A stretch of DNA of 64,000 nt. Source: Candidatus Saccharimonadota bacterium. GTDB taxonomy: Bacteria > Patescibacteriota > Saccharimonadia > Saccharimonadales > UBA4665. The position numbers and the translations under genes were made by a program. Position 1 is the first letter of the stretch. Each line of letters opens with the position of its first letter. The notes beneath the pieces were generated by a model. It was not told the origin of the DNA and did no database searches. It worked only from the letters and a program-made list of their open reading frames with translations. The stretch lies in NCBI GenBank assembly GCA_029288365.1, contig JARIHI010000003.1:62001-126000 (forward strand). The letters run 5' to 3'. Below are positions 30,565 to 39,002 of this stretch, piece after piece.

Positions 30565-30972
30565 TTAATAATCCTTTCCTACAGCGGTAAGTTGTTTAAA
30601 TTTATTCAGCGTTGCTTCAATCGACAAATCAAGCTGCTTATCAGCTACCTGTAAGCGCACGCCACCGATGATAGTAGGGTCATGCACTTCGATAACGTCC
30701 ACTTGCTTGGCTTGCGGATATATCTTTTTCGCTTCTTTGATAATGTCTCGCCTTACTGCTTCTGTAAGGAGATGAGCACTTTTAGCCACTACTTGCACGT
30801 AGCCGGCCTTTGCCCAGTCGCTCTGTACGTCGCGCGCTATTGAATCAAGGTCGTTTACCCGGCGTTCACTCAGCAAATAAGCCGCAATTTCTTTGGTCAG
30901 CTTCTTTGAAACCCCCTTTGAGAGAGTTTTATCAGCAATAGTGCGGGCAATACGAGTGCGTGACTGTTTCAT
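30565..30972 (-). CDS. atpH: ATP synthase delta subunit
   Basis: Peripheral-stalk F1 subunit (OSCP-like) of 135 residues; shorter than the usual 175-180, suggesting a trimmed N-terminal domain. The C-terminal [21 protein letters not shown] segment is diagnostic of the family. It sits between atpF and atpA as in standard operons. Confidence 0.9.
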   Translation of the reverse strand: MKQSRTRIARTIADKTLSKGVSKKLTKEIAAYLLSERRVNDLDSIARDVQSDWAKAGYVQVVAKSAHLLTEAVRRDIIKEAKKIYPQAKQVDVIEVHDPTIIGGVRLQVADKQLDLSIEATLNKFKQLTAVGKDY

Positions 30973-30975
30973 CTT

Positions 30976-31512
30976 TTAGGCGTTTTGTCCTTTCAGAGCA
31001 CGTTCGATAATCTCAGCGTCTTTCTTGGTATCGACTTTTTCTTCGATAATCGCTTCGGTTGCGTCCGAAATAAGCCCGACCAGCTCTTTTTTGAGTTCTT
31101 TGCGAGCCCGAGCAGTATCCTGACTAATGCGTGCTTCGGCTTCGGCTAAAATGGCTGCTGCTTTTTCTTTGGCTTTGTCTTCAGCCTCACGGATAGCTTG
31201 GCGACTGGCGTCTTGAGCATTGACGATGATGCTATCGGCTTCCTGGCGAGCGTTATGAAGCATATCAGCAACTTTTTCTTCCAGGTCAGCTTTTTCTTTT
31301 TGCATTTGCTCGCCAAGTTTCACGCCGCTTTCGATAGTTTCACGCCGTTCACGTAACACCTTCAAAATCGGTGCAAACGCATAGCGTTTGAGCACCAAAA
31401 AAGCCAGCACAAAAGTAATAAGCTGGATAACAAAAGCCTTGCCATCCACGCCCAGCGCACCCAGTCCCGAAGAAGAACTCTCCGCCCCAAATTGTGTAAA
31501 TAATGTAATCAT
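30976..31512 (-). CDS. atpF: ATP synthase b subunit
   Basis: Peripheral-stalk subunit of Fo. One N-terminal membrane helix (FVIQLITFVLAFLVLKRYAF) is followed by a long charged coiled coil rich in Glu, Lys and Ala (for example KADLEEKVADMLHNARQEAD). 178 residues. The gene is separated from atpE by a 149-nt gap filled by a long hairpin. Confidence 0.95.
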   Translation of the reverse strand: MITLFTQFGAESSSSGLGALGVDGKAFVIQLITFVLAFLVLKRYAFAPILKVLRERRETIESGVKLGEQMQKEKADLEEKVADMLHNARQEADSIIVNAQDASRQAIREAEDKAKEKAAAILAEAEARISQDTARARKELKKELVGLISDATEAIIEEKVDTKKDAEIIERALKGQNA

Positions 31513-31539
31513 ACTTTTAAACGTTTACTCCTGAGATGG

Positions 31540-31660
31540 AAATATTGGTATATGAGTGCAGTTTGGCAATTTTTTCGAGAATCGCACCGCAGCGTACTTT
31601 ACGGTACGTGAGGAGCGAGTCGGAGAAAAATTGTTCAAAATGTACCATATACAAATATTT
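31540..31660 (-). repeat. Long imperfect hairpin between atpE and atpF
   Basis: The arms pair over about 50 bp: outer ends AAATATTGGTATATG (31540-31554) and CATATACAAATATTT (31646-31660) match 14 of 15, and the middle (CAATTTTTTCGAGAATCGC with GCGAGTCGGAGAAAAATTG) continues the stem. An inner CGTAC-TTTA-GTACG-like hairpin caps it. It begins 1 nt after the atpE stop. It could protect or attenuate the operon mRNA, or be a small repeat insertion. Confidence 0.72.
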
Positions 31661-31661
31661 C

Positions 31662-31895
31662 CTATTTGACGATGAAGATTGATGCAAAGGCTAACAACCC
31701 AAACAACTCAACAATAGCCACAAAAATCAAAGCCTGACCCAAAAACTTTGCAGCTTCAGGGTTACGGCCAACTGCCTGTAAATAGTTACCGCCGATAAGA
31801 CCAATACCGATAGCCGGACCGATGAAACCGCCGCCAATCATAAGGCCTTTACCGATAATCGCTGTATTTACGGTTTCTGCCAAAATGTCTACCAT
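31662..31895 (-). CDS. atpE: ATP synthase c subunit
   Basis: Proteolipid of the rotor ring, two helices in 77 residues. The N-terminal helix has GGGFIGPAIGIGLIGG, the loop has GRNPEAA, and the ion-binding Glu63 lies in FVAIVELFGLLAF. The Gln and Ser/Thr ligands typical of sodium-type rings are absent, so proton coupling is inferred. Confidence 0.97.
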   Translation of the reverse strand: MVDILAETVNTAIIGKGLMIGGGFIGPAIGIGLIGGNYLQAVGRNPEAAKFLGQALIFVAIVELFGLLAFASIFIVK

Positions 31896-31935
31896 TATTT
31901 TATATAACTCCTTATTTATTTACTTTATTACATGC

Positions 31936-32799
31936 TTAAACTTGCCCACGTACGCTCCCAGAGGTCTGTACCCCTATTGTTTCAGGAACGTCTTGCTCGG
32001 TCAAGTACTCGTCATCGGTGTGCTCAGACGCGTGGTTGACCGCTATTGCAAGATACATGGTACTCAGGATGGTAAAAATATAGGCTTGTAGCGCCGCCAC
32101 AAACAACTCAATAAGGAAAAAGGGCAAGGCAGTCAGGGGTGCAACGGTATGACCCAGGTAGGCAAACACGGCTATTACGATTTCGCCGATAGTGATATTT
32201 AAGAAAAGTCGAAGCGACAAGCTCAACACACGGGTAAGGTCAGTAAATATTTCGAGCAATCCTATACCAAAATACAATGGATTTTTCGGGCTGCCGATAA
32301 AGAAATGGCGGATGTATTTAAGCGGGCCGCCAGCTTCAACTATAGAAGCTGCATATACCATAATCATCGTTACTACGCCGATAGCCAAAGTGCCGTTCAG
32401 ATCACCGGTAAAAGGTCTGAGCAAGGGGTTTTCGCCCGAACGAAATCCTTCGCCGACAAACGGCAGCAGCCCCAGCCAGTTATTAAGCAAGATGAAGAAA
32501 AATATCGTCACAAAAAACGGCACGTACTTGCGGCCTACCTTTTTGTCATCAAAGGCACCCTCTACCAGATTGGTAATAAAATCTACGCCTATCTCGATGA
32601 ACTGTATCAAGCCGCCTTTAGGCTTCACTGTCACACGACGAGCTACAAAAATAAGAAGCGCGGCGATAACAAGCCCACATATCCAACCATACAAAATAGA
32701 GTTGGTGATGGTTACGCCACCAATTTCCAAGACCCCAGCCGGTGCGACGTGTACGCTGGGTCCGCTTTCAGCTACTTGTTTAAATATACCTACTATCAC
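31936..32799 (-). CDS. atpB: ATP synthase a subunit
   Basis: Stator half-channel subunit of Fo with about six helices. Typical segments: LNNWLGLLPFVGEGF, and the conserved Arg helix VLSLSLRLFLNITIGEIVI, followed by ALQAYIFTILSTMYLA. 287 residues. The start overlaps the end of the AtpI-like gene by 4 nt. Confidence 0.97.
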   Translation of the reverse strand: MIVGIFKQVAESGPSVHVAPAGVLEIGGVTITNSILYGWICGLVIAALLIFVARRVTVKPKGGLIQFIEIGVDFITNLVEGAFDDKKVGRKYVPFFVTIFFFILLNNWLGLLPFVGEGFRSGENPLLRPFTGDLNGTLAIGVVTMIMVYAASIVEAGGPLKYIRHFFIGSPKNPLYFGIGLLEIFTDLTRVLSLSLRLFLNITIGEIVIAVFAYLGHTVAPLTALPFFLIELFVAALQAYIFTILSTMYLAIAVNHASEHTDDEYLTEQDVPETIGVQTSGSVRGQV

Positions 32800-33107
32800 T
32801 TCTTATCTTTCTTTGGTGGTGGTATGTTGTTGGCCACCTGCAACGTGCGCCATAACACAAGCGCTACGCCTCCCATTGCCAGGATAAAACCTACAATCGT
32901 TAACAGTGGCGTCGTATGAAGCGCGTCATCAAGTTTAAAGCCTCCGATGATGGGCACCAGTACCACTATTGCTAAACGCCAGCTCATATCCAAGGCCATA
33001 CTTACAAATACCGAACTCGGGCTTTGATTAGCGGAGGGTTCGGTACGTTGATTGGCCAGCTTATCTTGAGGCGAAGGCGTCGATTTCGGCGCTACCGTCT
33101 GCTTCAT
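32796..33107 (-). CDS. AtpI/AtpZ-like membrane protein
   Basis: First gene of the atp operon, 103 residues. A polar Ser/Pro/Gln-rich N-terminus precedes two helices (LAIVVLVPIIGGFKLDDALH and LLTIVGFILAMGGVALVLW). Proteins of this kind assist c-ring assembly or Mg2+/Ca2+ supply in other bacteria. The assignment rests on position, size and two-helix topology. Confidence 0.75.
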   Translation of the reverse strand: MKQTVAPKSTPSPQDKLANQRTEPSANQSPSSVFVSMALDMSWRLAIVVLVPIIGGFKLDDALHTTPLLTIVGFILAMGGVALVLWRTLQVANNIPPPKKDKK

Positions 33108-33115
33108 TACACCTT

Positions 33116-33145
33116 AGTATAACATTTGTGATTTATATCGCGCAA
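33116..33145 (-). promoter_or_regulatory. Probable promoter of the atp operon
   Basis: On the minus strand TTGCGC (33145-33140), an 18-nt spacer and TATACT (33121-33116), 8 nt before the first start codon, again giving a very short leader. Confidence 0.5.
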
Positions 33146-33194
33146 TAGCCTCTTGTAACTCCTTACAGAAGTATGCGTGATATACTGTATACAT

Positions 33195-33443
33195 ATGAGT
33201 AAAGTGGTAGTTTATAGTGCGGATTGGTGTGGTTTTTGCCACGCCGTGAAAGAGTACTTGAAAAAGCTTGGTGTTGCATACACCGAAAAAAACGTAGAAA
33301 ACGACCTCGCTTTAGCCCAAGAAGCTGTCACAAAGTCTGGCCAAATGGGTATACCGGTGGTAGATATAGATGGCGAAATTATTGTGGGATTTGATCGCCC
33401 CAAAATCGATGCAGCCCTTCGTGACAAAAATCTCATTCTATAA
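33195..33443 (+). CDS. Glutaredoxin-like thiol-disulphide oxidoreductase
   Basis: Compact thioredoxin-fold protein of 82 residues with redox motif WCGFC near the N-terminus, the cis-Pro segment GIPVVDID and a C-terminal GFDRPKID. The start ATG 33195 is chosen over an upstream in-frame start because a TATACT box (33181-33186) lies 8 nt upstream, indicating a leaderless mRNA. It is a NrdH/Grx-like reductant; the partner reductase is not visible here. Confidence 0.9.
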   Translation: MSKVVVYSADWCGFCHAVKEYLKKLGVAYTEKNVENDLALAQEAVTKSGQMGIPVVDIDGEIIVGFDRPKIDAALRDKNLIL

Positions 33444-33489
33444 CGGTTCACATTGGACCTTCTTTCAGAGATAATAGTAGGAGAAGCCT

Positions 33490-33930
33490 ATGGAAACACC
33501 GACAGGAAGCGCCCCAGAACGCCAGGAATTACAAGATTTTACCGTCGACCAAATCTTTGAAGTATTCACGCGTGAAGAAATTTTGGAAATAGATGCGTAC
33601 TTTGATGACCATATTGGGACAGACCAAAGTGACGAAGAGGGGAGCGCATTTACACTTTTGTCACAACCCTTGCCACCAGGTTTTGCTCCAGATAGAGCTG
33701 ACCGACATCATATGCTGCTCTATAACAGACTTTCAGCCAAACCAGCAGGTCTTCATAAGCGATTCCAAGAAGATATACCTGCTAATACTTTACGAGGACT
33801 ACGCACACATCATTCTCCCGAATCGCAAAGAGCACTTCGTTTACGGTTTGTGATTTTGGCGTGTGTTATGCGCCTTGAGCAAGAAGCAATTGAAGCGCGA
33901 CTACTAGAAGAAGAGGCCGGATCCGTCTAA
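33490..33930 (+). CDS. Hypothetical acidic protein
   Basis: 146 residues, soluble, acidic at the N-terminus (FTREEILEIDAYFDDHIG) and more basic later (LRFVILACVMRLEQEAIEARLLEEEAG). No family recognised. A good ribosome site (TAGGAGAAGCC) precedes the ATG. A coiled-coil C-terminus is possible. Confidence 0.65.
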   Translation: METPTGSAPERQELQDFTVDQIFEVFTREEILEIDAYFDDHIGTDQSDEEGSAFTLLSQPLPPGFAPDRADRHHMLLYNRLSAKPAGLHKRFQEDIPANTLRGLRTHHSPESQRALRLRFVILACVMRLEQEAIEARLLEEEAGSV

Positions 33931-33948
33931 ACGATATATACTATTCCT

Positions 33949-34518
33949 ATGGCGTTTGAGGATTTCAAGACCAAAGAATCGGTGGTCATTGTTTATACCG
34001 GCGAAAACAAGGGCAAAACCAGCGCTGGGCTTGGTTTACTTATGCGCACCCTGGGCAATCGTGGCCGGGTGGCATTTATCCAGTTTATAAAATACTGGGG
34101 AGTCAGCGAACATATTTTTATACGTGATATCCAACCGCTTTTTAAAGATCAGCTTTATTTTTATAAAGGCGGAAAGGGGTTTTACAACGCCGGCGAACTC
34201 AGCGAAACCTTTGTGACACCCGAACAGCACCAGCAAGCTGCCGCCGAAACTTATCAAGAAGCCTTACAAGCCGCCCAAAGCGGTGCATACAATATGGTAA
34301 TCTGCGATGAAATTAATAATGCCGTACACGATGGGCTGCTTACTGTTACACAACTCAAAACCCTTATTGAATCTCGAGCACCAAAGACTAGCCTTTGCTT
34401 CACCGGGCGTAACTTCCCAGAAGAATTACTAACACTTGTAGATATTGCTACCGATATGAAAAAACTCAAACACCATTTCGACGAAAAGTTCATAGCTCAA
34501 AAGGGTATTGATTATTAA
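33949..34518 (+). CDS. Cob(I)alamin adenosyltransferase-like ATPase (CobO/BtuR family)
   Basis: P-loop protein of the CobO family that transfers adenosyl from ATP to cobalamin. N-terminal VIVYTGENKGKTSAGLGLLM (P-loop with the family's inverted GxxKGKT pattern), FIQFIKYWG, and the Asp/Glu strand MVICDEINNAVHDGLL. 189 residues. A TATACT box lies 6 nt before the ATG. No other B12 gene is in the window; salvage of host corrinoid or another nucleotide-related role is possible. It converges with the deaminase-like gene, overlapping by 4 nt. Confidence 0.85.
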   Translation: MAFEDFKTKESVVIVYTGENKGKTSAGLGLLMRTLGNRGRVAFIQFIKYWGVSEHIFIRDIQPLFKDQLYFYKGGKGFYNAGELSETFVTPEQHQQAAAETYQEALQAAQSGAYNMVICDEINNAVHDGLLTVTQLKTLIESRAPKTSLCFTGRNFPEELLTLVDIATDMKKLKHHFDEKFIAQKGIDY

Positions 34519-35279
34519 ACTTCTAGTTCAAATTCCGTTGACATGGCCGCCCGAGCTAGCTTGACTCGTTCTCGATGACGCGAAATATCCCCCCTAAAGT
34601 CTGCGGGATTCGGAAGCTGAAGTCTATCACGCTCACGAAGATAAAATTGTAGTCTTTCGATCCATTCGTATGGTACGTATGGGGCTGCGGGTGGGTCTCT
34701 AAATTTCTTTAAGGGCTGCTGGTAACGTCTTAAAAGATTTTTTAAACTTTGCGATTGAAACACATTCTCATCAGATCCAACTGTCATAATTTGAGTGCCC
34801 TGGCCAACCAGCGGAGAGTGATACAAAACGTTCCGACACTCTTCACATGGATGTAAAGTTCGAGTTCGACGATACATTACAGCCGCGATCTTCTTCGGAT
34901 CGGCGGTAGCTGCCACCACAATTGCTAACAATCGCGTAAAACCCATGTCTTCGGCCGTGGCAATAACGTTCATCTCGGCACAAAATTTAGGAATATCTTC
35001 AACGTCATGTTCGTCTATTTCATCTTCGTCGAGACGCAGTTTCATATTTGCAGCTGAGATTGCGGCAGTTTCACCAGTTTCGGCATTAAATACATACCCA
35101 GTAGCACCTACGTCGAATCTTCGGTACGATTCTGCAAGCATGTCGGCAGCATGGCGCGCACGCTCTACGCCTACCACTATATGGCCCAACATCAGGGCAA
35201 ACGGGTCACGCTCACGTTCACTCGTAAGATACTCTACAGTCGGTTCACCAGTGAATCCATCTGGTTTCTGATAAGCCAT
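34515..35279 (-). CDS. Cytidine-deaminase-like zinc protein
   Basis: 254 residues with the zinc signature of the cytidine deaminase superfamily: CAEMNVIA (Cys ligand plus catalytic Glu) and PCEECRNVLYHSP (two Cys ligands). The central fold includes LLAIVVAATADPKKIA. Long N- and C-terminal extensions, with Arg-rich stretches (RRYQQPLKKFRDPP) at the end, are unlike free cytidine deaminases, so substrate could be a free nucleoside or a nucleic acid. No partner gene is evident. Confidence 0.75.
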   Translation of the reverse strand: MAYQKPDGFTGEPTVEYLTSERERDPFALMLGHIVVGVERARHAADMLAESYRRFDVGATGYVFNAETGETAAISAANMKLRLDEDEIDEHDVEDIPKFCAEMNVIATAEDMGFTRLLAIVVAATADPKKIAAVMYRRTRTLHPCEECRNVLYHSPLVGQGTQIMTVGSDENVFQSQSLKNLLRRYQQPLKKFRDPPAAPYVPYEWIERLQFYLRERDRLQLPNPADFRGDISRHRERVKLARAAMSTEFELEV

Positions 35280-35321
35280 CTATATATTATATCATTTATA
35301 TATAAATAATTCAATGTTGTA

Positions 35322-36188
35322 CTACGCTTTAACTTTGGTAGGATCTACACGTGCAGACTCAAGACGTGAGGTAAATACGCGCGACCAAGAAAAGCTGTCT
35401 GCCAGAGGGTCATAACCACGATACAAAATACGAGCTGGAACATACGCCACCAAAGCCAACGCTACGACGCTATACATGTGCTTACGACTATTTAGTTGGT
35501 GTTGGGCATAGGTGTGCGGACTCATAAATACATAGTTTGCAAACTGTAAAAATCCTACATCAGTACGGCGTGCCGAAATAGTAGCATGTAGACGCTCGTC
35601 AAATACCACTTCATGGCCATGTTCTTGCAGATGAATTGCTAAATCAAAATCTTCGTGCATATTGCCCTTACGGCACAGCACGTGTCGAATTCGCTGCCAA
35701 GCCGAACGACGCATAGCCATACTGGCCCCCTGTAAAAATACCGTGTCTGATTCACCCAACAAGCGGGCAAGCCGGCGACGGAAAAACAGATCCAAATTAT
35801 CTACAGTTTGTGACAATGCCACATCATAATGCATCACACCAGAAACCGCAGCTACTGGTGAGTCTTGGAAAATTTTCTGTACGTTCATAACCCAGTCAGC
35901 AGTTAGCAGTGTATCCGCATCAATTCGTCCTATGATGTCGCCGCGAGCTGCGTTAAACCCTCGATCACGCGCAAATACCACGCCCTGGCGGTCTTCACGG
36001 ATAAGTTTCACAAATGGGAAAGATTGCGCGATTTTGGCAGTTTTATCGGTAGAGTTATTATCTACCACGATAACTTCGTAAGGCTTGGTGGCTTGTTTCT
36101 GGATTGCTGTCAGGCACTGTGCCAAATGATGCGCTTCGTTATACGCCGGAATAACAATGCTGACCCGTAATGTACTTTTCATGTACAT
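35322..36188 (-). CDS. Glycosyltransferase family 2
   Basis: GT-A fold enzyme using a nucleotide-sugar donor. VSIVIPAYNEAHHLAQCL, then VVDNNSTDKTAKIA, the DXD-type motif GRIDADTLLTADWV, and an acceptor region (NMHEDFDLAIHLQEHGHEV). No multi-span polymerase domain, but a short hydrophobic segment near residue 255. It is divergent from the glycosidase-like genes and may act on the same envelope polysaccharide. Confidence 0.92.
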   Translation of the reverse strand: MYMKSTLRVSIVIPAYNEAHHLAQCLTAIQKQATKPYEVIVVDNNSTDKTAKIAQSFPFVKLIREDRQGVVFARDRGFNAARGDIIGRIDADTLLTADWVMNVQKIFQDSPVAAVSGVMHYDVALSQTVDNLDLFFRRRLARLLGESDTVFLQGASMAMRRSAWQRIRHVLCRKGNMHEDFDLAIHLQEHGHEVVFDERLHATISARRTDVGFLQFANYVFMSPHTYAQHQLNSRKHMYSVVALALVAYVPARILYRGYDPLADSFSWSRVFTSRLESARVDPTKVKA

Positions 36189-36220
36189 ATTATTTTAGCG
36201 TATGCGACAATATATGTGCA

Positions 36221-37333
36221 GTGCAGATACAAACTACTTATAAACAAGTAAAAACTTTTTTCACCAAACTATGGCACAAATTTATCTGGTGGTGGCGAAA
36301 AGGGTGGTGGGCCAAAACTGTTACTGTGCTTGTTGGGCTAGTACTTATATCCCTTTTGAGCTTGTACGGAGTATCCCGCTGGTATGTGACGTCAAACGCA
36401 GATAAGCCTTTACAACTTGGCGTTACGTTTGTGCCAGATTATGCTCGTAGCCTCGGCGTTGACGCCAACCAAACAATGGACGCCCTTATAAATGACGTTG
36501 GGGTAAAGCGATTTCGCTTGGTAAGTTACTGGAACAAGCATGAATATCAGCGAGGGACTTACGATTTTAGCGACCTGGACTGGCAATTTAAAAAAGCCGA
36601 GAAAGCTCATGCTAAAGTTTCTTTGGCGATAGGGCTTCGACAGCCGCGTTGGCCAGAGTGTCACATGCCGGATTGGGCGCAAAACCAGCCAGCTTCTGTG
36701 TGGCAACCAGCACTTGAGAAGTACATTAGTACAGTAGTTGACCGGTATAAAGACTCGTCAAGCCTAGAAAGTTGGCAGCTGGAAAACGAATATTTTAACG
36801 ATTTTGGGAAATGCCCAGATCATAACCGTAGTCGTCTTGATAAAGAGTTTGCTGTGGCCAAAAAGCACGACTCTAAGCACCCGATCATCTTGTCACGCAG
36901 CAACAATAGCTTTTCACTAGTACTTGGTGAGCCGCAGCCCGACATTGTGGGTATGTCTGTGTACCGTAAAGTATGGGATGCAAAAATTACTAAGCAATAC
37001 TATACCTATCCCTTTCCCGACTGGTATTACGCAGGATTAGCGGGACTGCAAAAAATATTCACGGGCAAAGATAGCATGATACACGAAATGCAAATGGAAG
37101 CCTGGCCGCCGGATGGCAAGTTTATAGCTGACATTTCTACTAAAGAACAAAATAAATCTATGAACGCTGATATGTTCGCTGGGCGCATACAATTCGCCAA
37201 AAACACTGGTATGCGTACGATTGATTTATGGGGCGCCGAATGGTGGTATTGGCGGCTGGTAAAAGCCCATGACCCAAGCATCTGGAACGAAGCCAAGAAG
37301 ACATTTGAGCATACTTCCTCTCCTTCAAGCTAA
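36221..37333 (+). CDS. Membrane-anchored glycoside-hydrolase-like protein (copy 1)
   Basis: 370 residues; the GTG at 36221 is preferred because an ATG at 36170 would overlap the divergent glycosyltransferase start. One N-terminal transmembrane helix is followed by a TIM-barrel-type domain: FRLVSYWNKHEYQRGTYDFS, SLAIGLRQPRWPECHMP, and SWQLENEYFNDFG, where the NE pair fits the acid/base Glu of clan GH-A glycosidases; a later IHEMQMEAWPPDG may hold the nucleophile Glu. Family number not assigned. Paralogue of the gene at 37849. Confidence 0.78.
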   Translation: MQIQTTYKQVKTFFTKLWHKFIWWWRKGWWAKTVTVLVGLVLISLLSLYGVSRWYVTSNADKPLQLGVTFVPDYARSLGVDANQTMDALINDVGVKRFRLVSYWNKHEYQRGTYDFSDLDWQFKKAEKAHAKVSLAIGLRQPRWPECHMPDWAQNQPASVWQPALEKYISTVVDRYKDSSSLESWQLENEYFNDFGKCPDHNRSRLDKEFAVAKKHDSKHPIILSRSNNSFSLVLGEPQPDIVGMSVYRKVWDAKITKQYYTYPFPDWYYAGLAGLQKIFTGKDSMIHEMQMEAWPPDGKFIADISTKEQNKSMNADMFAGRIQFAKNTGMRTIDLWGAEWWYWRLVKAHDPSIWNEAKKTFEHTSSPSS

Positions 37334-37355
37334 AAGCTTTAGCTCACAGGAGAAA

Positions 37356-37770
37356 AGGCAGAACAAAATGTATGTGTAAAAAGGCGAGCAAATGCTCAAG
37401 CACATTTTACAGCCGCCAAGGGGTATGAATCGTCGGTGTTCACCCCCTGTATATAGTTGCATTCGTCAGGCTTGTGGGGCCTGTGGCTCTGAAGAAGTAC
37501 GACCACGGTGACGCGTCGCCAGCCAAGCTGGAAGGATGTCGCCCAAGAAGACCACGGTCCACCAGACAACAGCCAGCAACCCGAAGATGATGTACGACCA
37601 GTCCATAGGGGGTATGGGTTGACGTTGCACCACCCGGCGCAGGATGACCACCCACAGCCCTACGACCAGCGAGCAGATCGCCCACACGACCAGGATCTCG
37701 TCCCAGCCCGCTTGACGCGGATGACTAAAGTCCAGTGACACAACTGCCTCCTTGCGGCTTTGTTCTGCCT
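37356..37770. repeat. Cassette D bounded by a 12-bp perfect inverted repeat
   Basis: AGGCAGAACAAA at 37356-37367 is repeated as its reverse complement at 37759-37770. The interval contains one GC-rich membrane-protein gene. The sequence outside the right repeat (CGTA-TCTCATA-G-GAG-AT-CGT when read on the minus strand) closely resembles that of cassette E. Inside the left end are a GAGCA/TGCTC hairpin and an AAAATGT/ACATTTT dyad. Confidence 0.7.
37466..37741 (-). CDS. Small two-helix membrane protein in GC-rich cassette D
   Basis: 91 residues, GTG start with GGAGG 5-6 nt upstream. Two strongly hydrophobic helices (ILVVWAICSLVVGLWVVILR and IIFGLLAVVWWTVVFLGDIL) and a basic, Ser/Pro-rich C-terminal tail. 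The spacing and architecture recall phospholipase_D-nuclease N-terminal-like membrane proteins, but no motif confirms it. High GC and codon choice differ from both glycosidase paralogues on either side. Confidence 0.68.
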   Translation of the reverse strand: MSLDFSHPRQAGWDEILVVWAICSLVVGLWVVILRRVVQRQPIPPMDWSYIIFGLLAVVWWTVVFLGDILPAWLATRHRGRTSSEPQAPQA

Positions 37771-37848
37771 AAACGTATCTCGTATGAGACTACGCATTTC
37801 CATAATAACATTACTTACGAAGAGAGGTGTACATGCAATAATACACCT

Positions 37849-38748
37849 ATGACACGTACTCCTACTGATTTTGGTGTGAGCTTTTCCCTGAAACAATGTC
37901 GAGGTTTTGGGTTAAACCCAAAAGAAACTTTAGGATGGCTGATCAACGAAGCAGGATTTCGCAGATTCCGTTTAATGAGCTACTGGAATGAGCATGAAAA
38001 AGAGCAGGGGAAATATAATTTTAGCGAATTAGACTGGCAAATTGCTATGATCCGAAAATCCGGTGGTGAAATCTCATTATGCCTGGGTGTCAAACAACCA
38101 CGCTGGCCGGAATATCATTGGCCAAAATGGACCGAAGGTCTAACGGAAAAAGAACGGAGCGAGAGGTTACTTGCATATATCGACACAGTGGTAACACGCT
38201 ATAAAGATGAGACTTCTATCACAAGTTGGCAGCTAGAAAACGAAGCGCTTTTGCAAAACTTTGGTGTCTCTATACATATTGATAGAAAACGTCTGCGCAA
38301 GGAATTTAATCTGATCAAACGCCTTGATCCGACTCGCCCGATCCTTATGAGCACCAGTAATGGCTGGGGTATTCCACTTCGGCGGCCCATACCCGATAAA
38401 GTCGGATTTTCCTACTACCCGATTATGTATAAAAACGGCGCATACCATAAAACTGTCCAGAAACCGTGGTTGCACCGATGGCGCAAAAGACTTATTTACA
38501 TTGTCTGGCGGCGATCTAGCTTCATTCACGAATTACAACTAGAACCCTGGGGGCCAACAGCTATCTGGAAAATGTCTATTGAAGAGCAGAATAAATCTAT
38601 AAATATGAAGCAAATTAAGAACAATATCACTCAAGCCAAAGCTATCAATGCCTATCCGATAGATTTATGGGGCGGAGAATGGTGGTATTGGCGTCTAAAA
38701 AAGGGCAATGATTCAAGTATCTGGGATGCTGTTAAAAAATCTTTATAA
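37849..38748 (+). CDS. Glycoside-hydrolase-like protein (copy 2, cytoplasmic form)
   Basis: 299 residues, clear paralogue of the gene at 36221 but without the membrane anchor. Shared blocks: FRRFRLMSYWNEHE, SLCLGVKQPRWPEYHWP, TSWQLENEALLQNFG, SFIHELQLEPWGP, and IDLWGGEWWYWRL. The putative catalytic Glu residues are kept. The ATG at 37849 is chosen because the upstream frame runs through cassette D. A tandem duplication with later divergence in localisation is likely. Confidence 0.76.
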   Translation: MTRTPTDFGVSFSLKQCRGFGLNPKETLGWLINEAGFRRFRLMSYWNEHEKEQGKYNFSELDWQIAMIRKSGGEISLCLGVKQPRWPEYHWPKWTEGLTEKERSERLLAYIDTVVTRYKDETSITSWQLENEALLQNFGVSIHIDRKRLRKEFNLIKRLDPTRPILMSTSNGWGIPLRRPIPDKVGFSYYPIMYKNGAYHKTVQKPWLHRWRKRLIYIVWRRSSFIHELQLEPWGPTAIWKMSIEEQNKSINMKQIKNNITQAKAINAYPIDLWGGEWWYWRLKKGNDSSIWDAVKKSL

Positions 38749-38868
38749 GTGTAAGAAGACAGAGCAGAGATCATAAGTGGTGATGGTTGCCCATTGGCAG
38801 TCTGTATGTCCGCAAGAGACAAGATCATCGGCGTCTCGTCTCTGTGTATCGTGTAATTAGCCCTCTGA

Positions 38869-38976
38869 CTAGTACATGCCTTGCATGCAGTAGAGGATGT
38901 AGCCAAAGCCGGCGATCACGGCCAGGCCGACGACCAATATTCCAGTCGCTATAGCTATGGGCTTGATTTTTTGCAT
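38869..38976 (-). CDS. 35-residue single-helix membrane peptide in cassette E
   Basis: Very short gene, ATG at 38976 with GGGGAG 8-9 nt upstream. The product is a basic N-terminus (MQKIKP) plus one hydrophobic helix (IAIATGILVVGLAVIAGFGY) and a short tail. It lies 26 nt after the stop of the 69-residue gene of the same cassette, so the two form a small operon. Size precludes family assignment. Confidence 0.5.
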   Translation of the reverse strand: MQKIKPIAIATGILVVGLAVIAGFGYILYCMQGMY

Positions 38977-39002
38977 GAGTCTGTGCTCCCCTTGTTGGAG
39001 TT

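Noticed and set aside
32192-32919. Plus-strand frames antisense to atpB
   Set aside because: Shadow of the a subunit and AtpI-like gene; no protein-like motifs.
37311-37330. Match to ACTTCCTCT at the end of glycosidase copy 1
   Set aside because: Only the short core matches, inside coding sequence, without the GAGCCAA part or a terminator.
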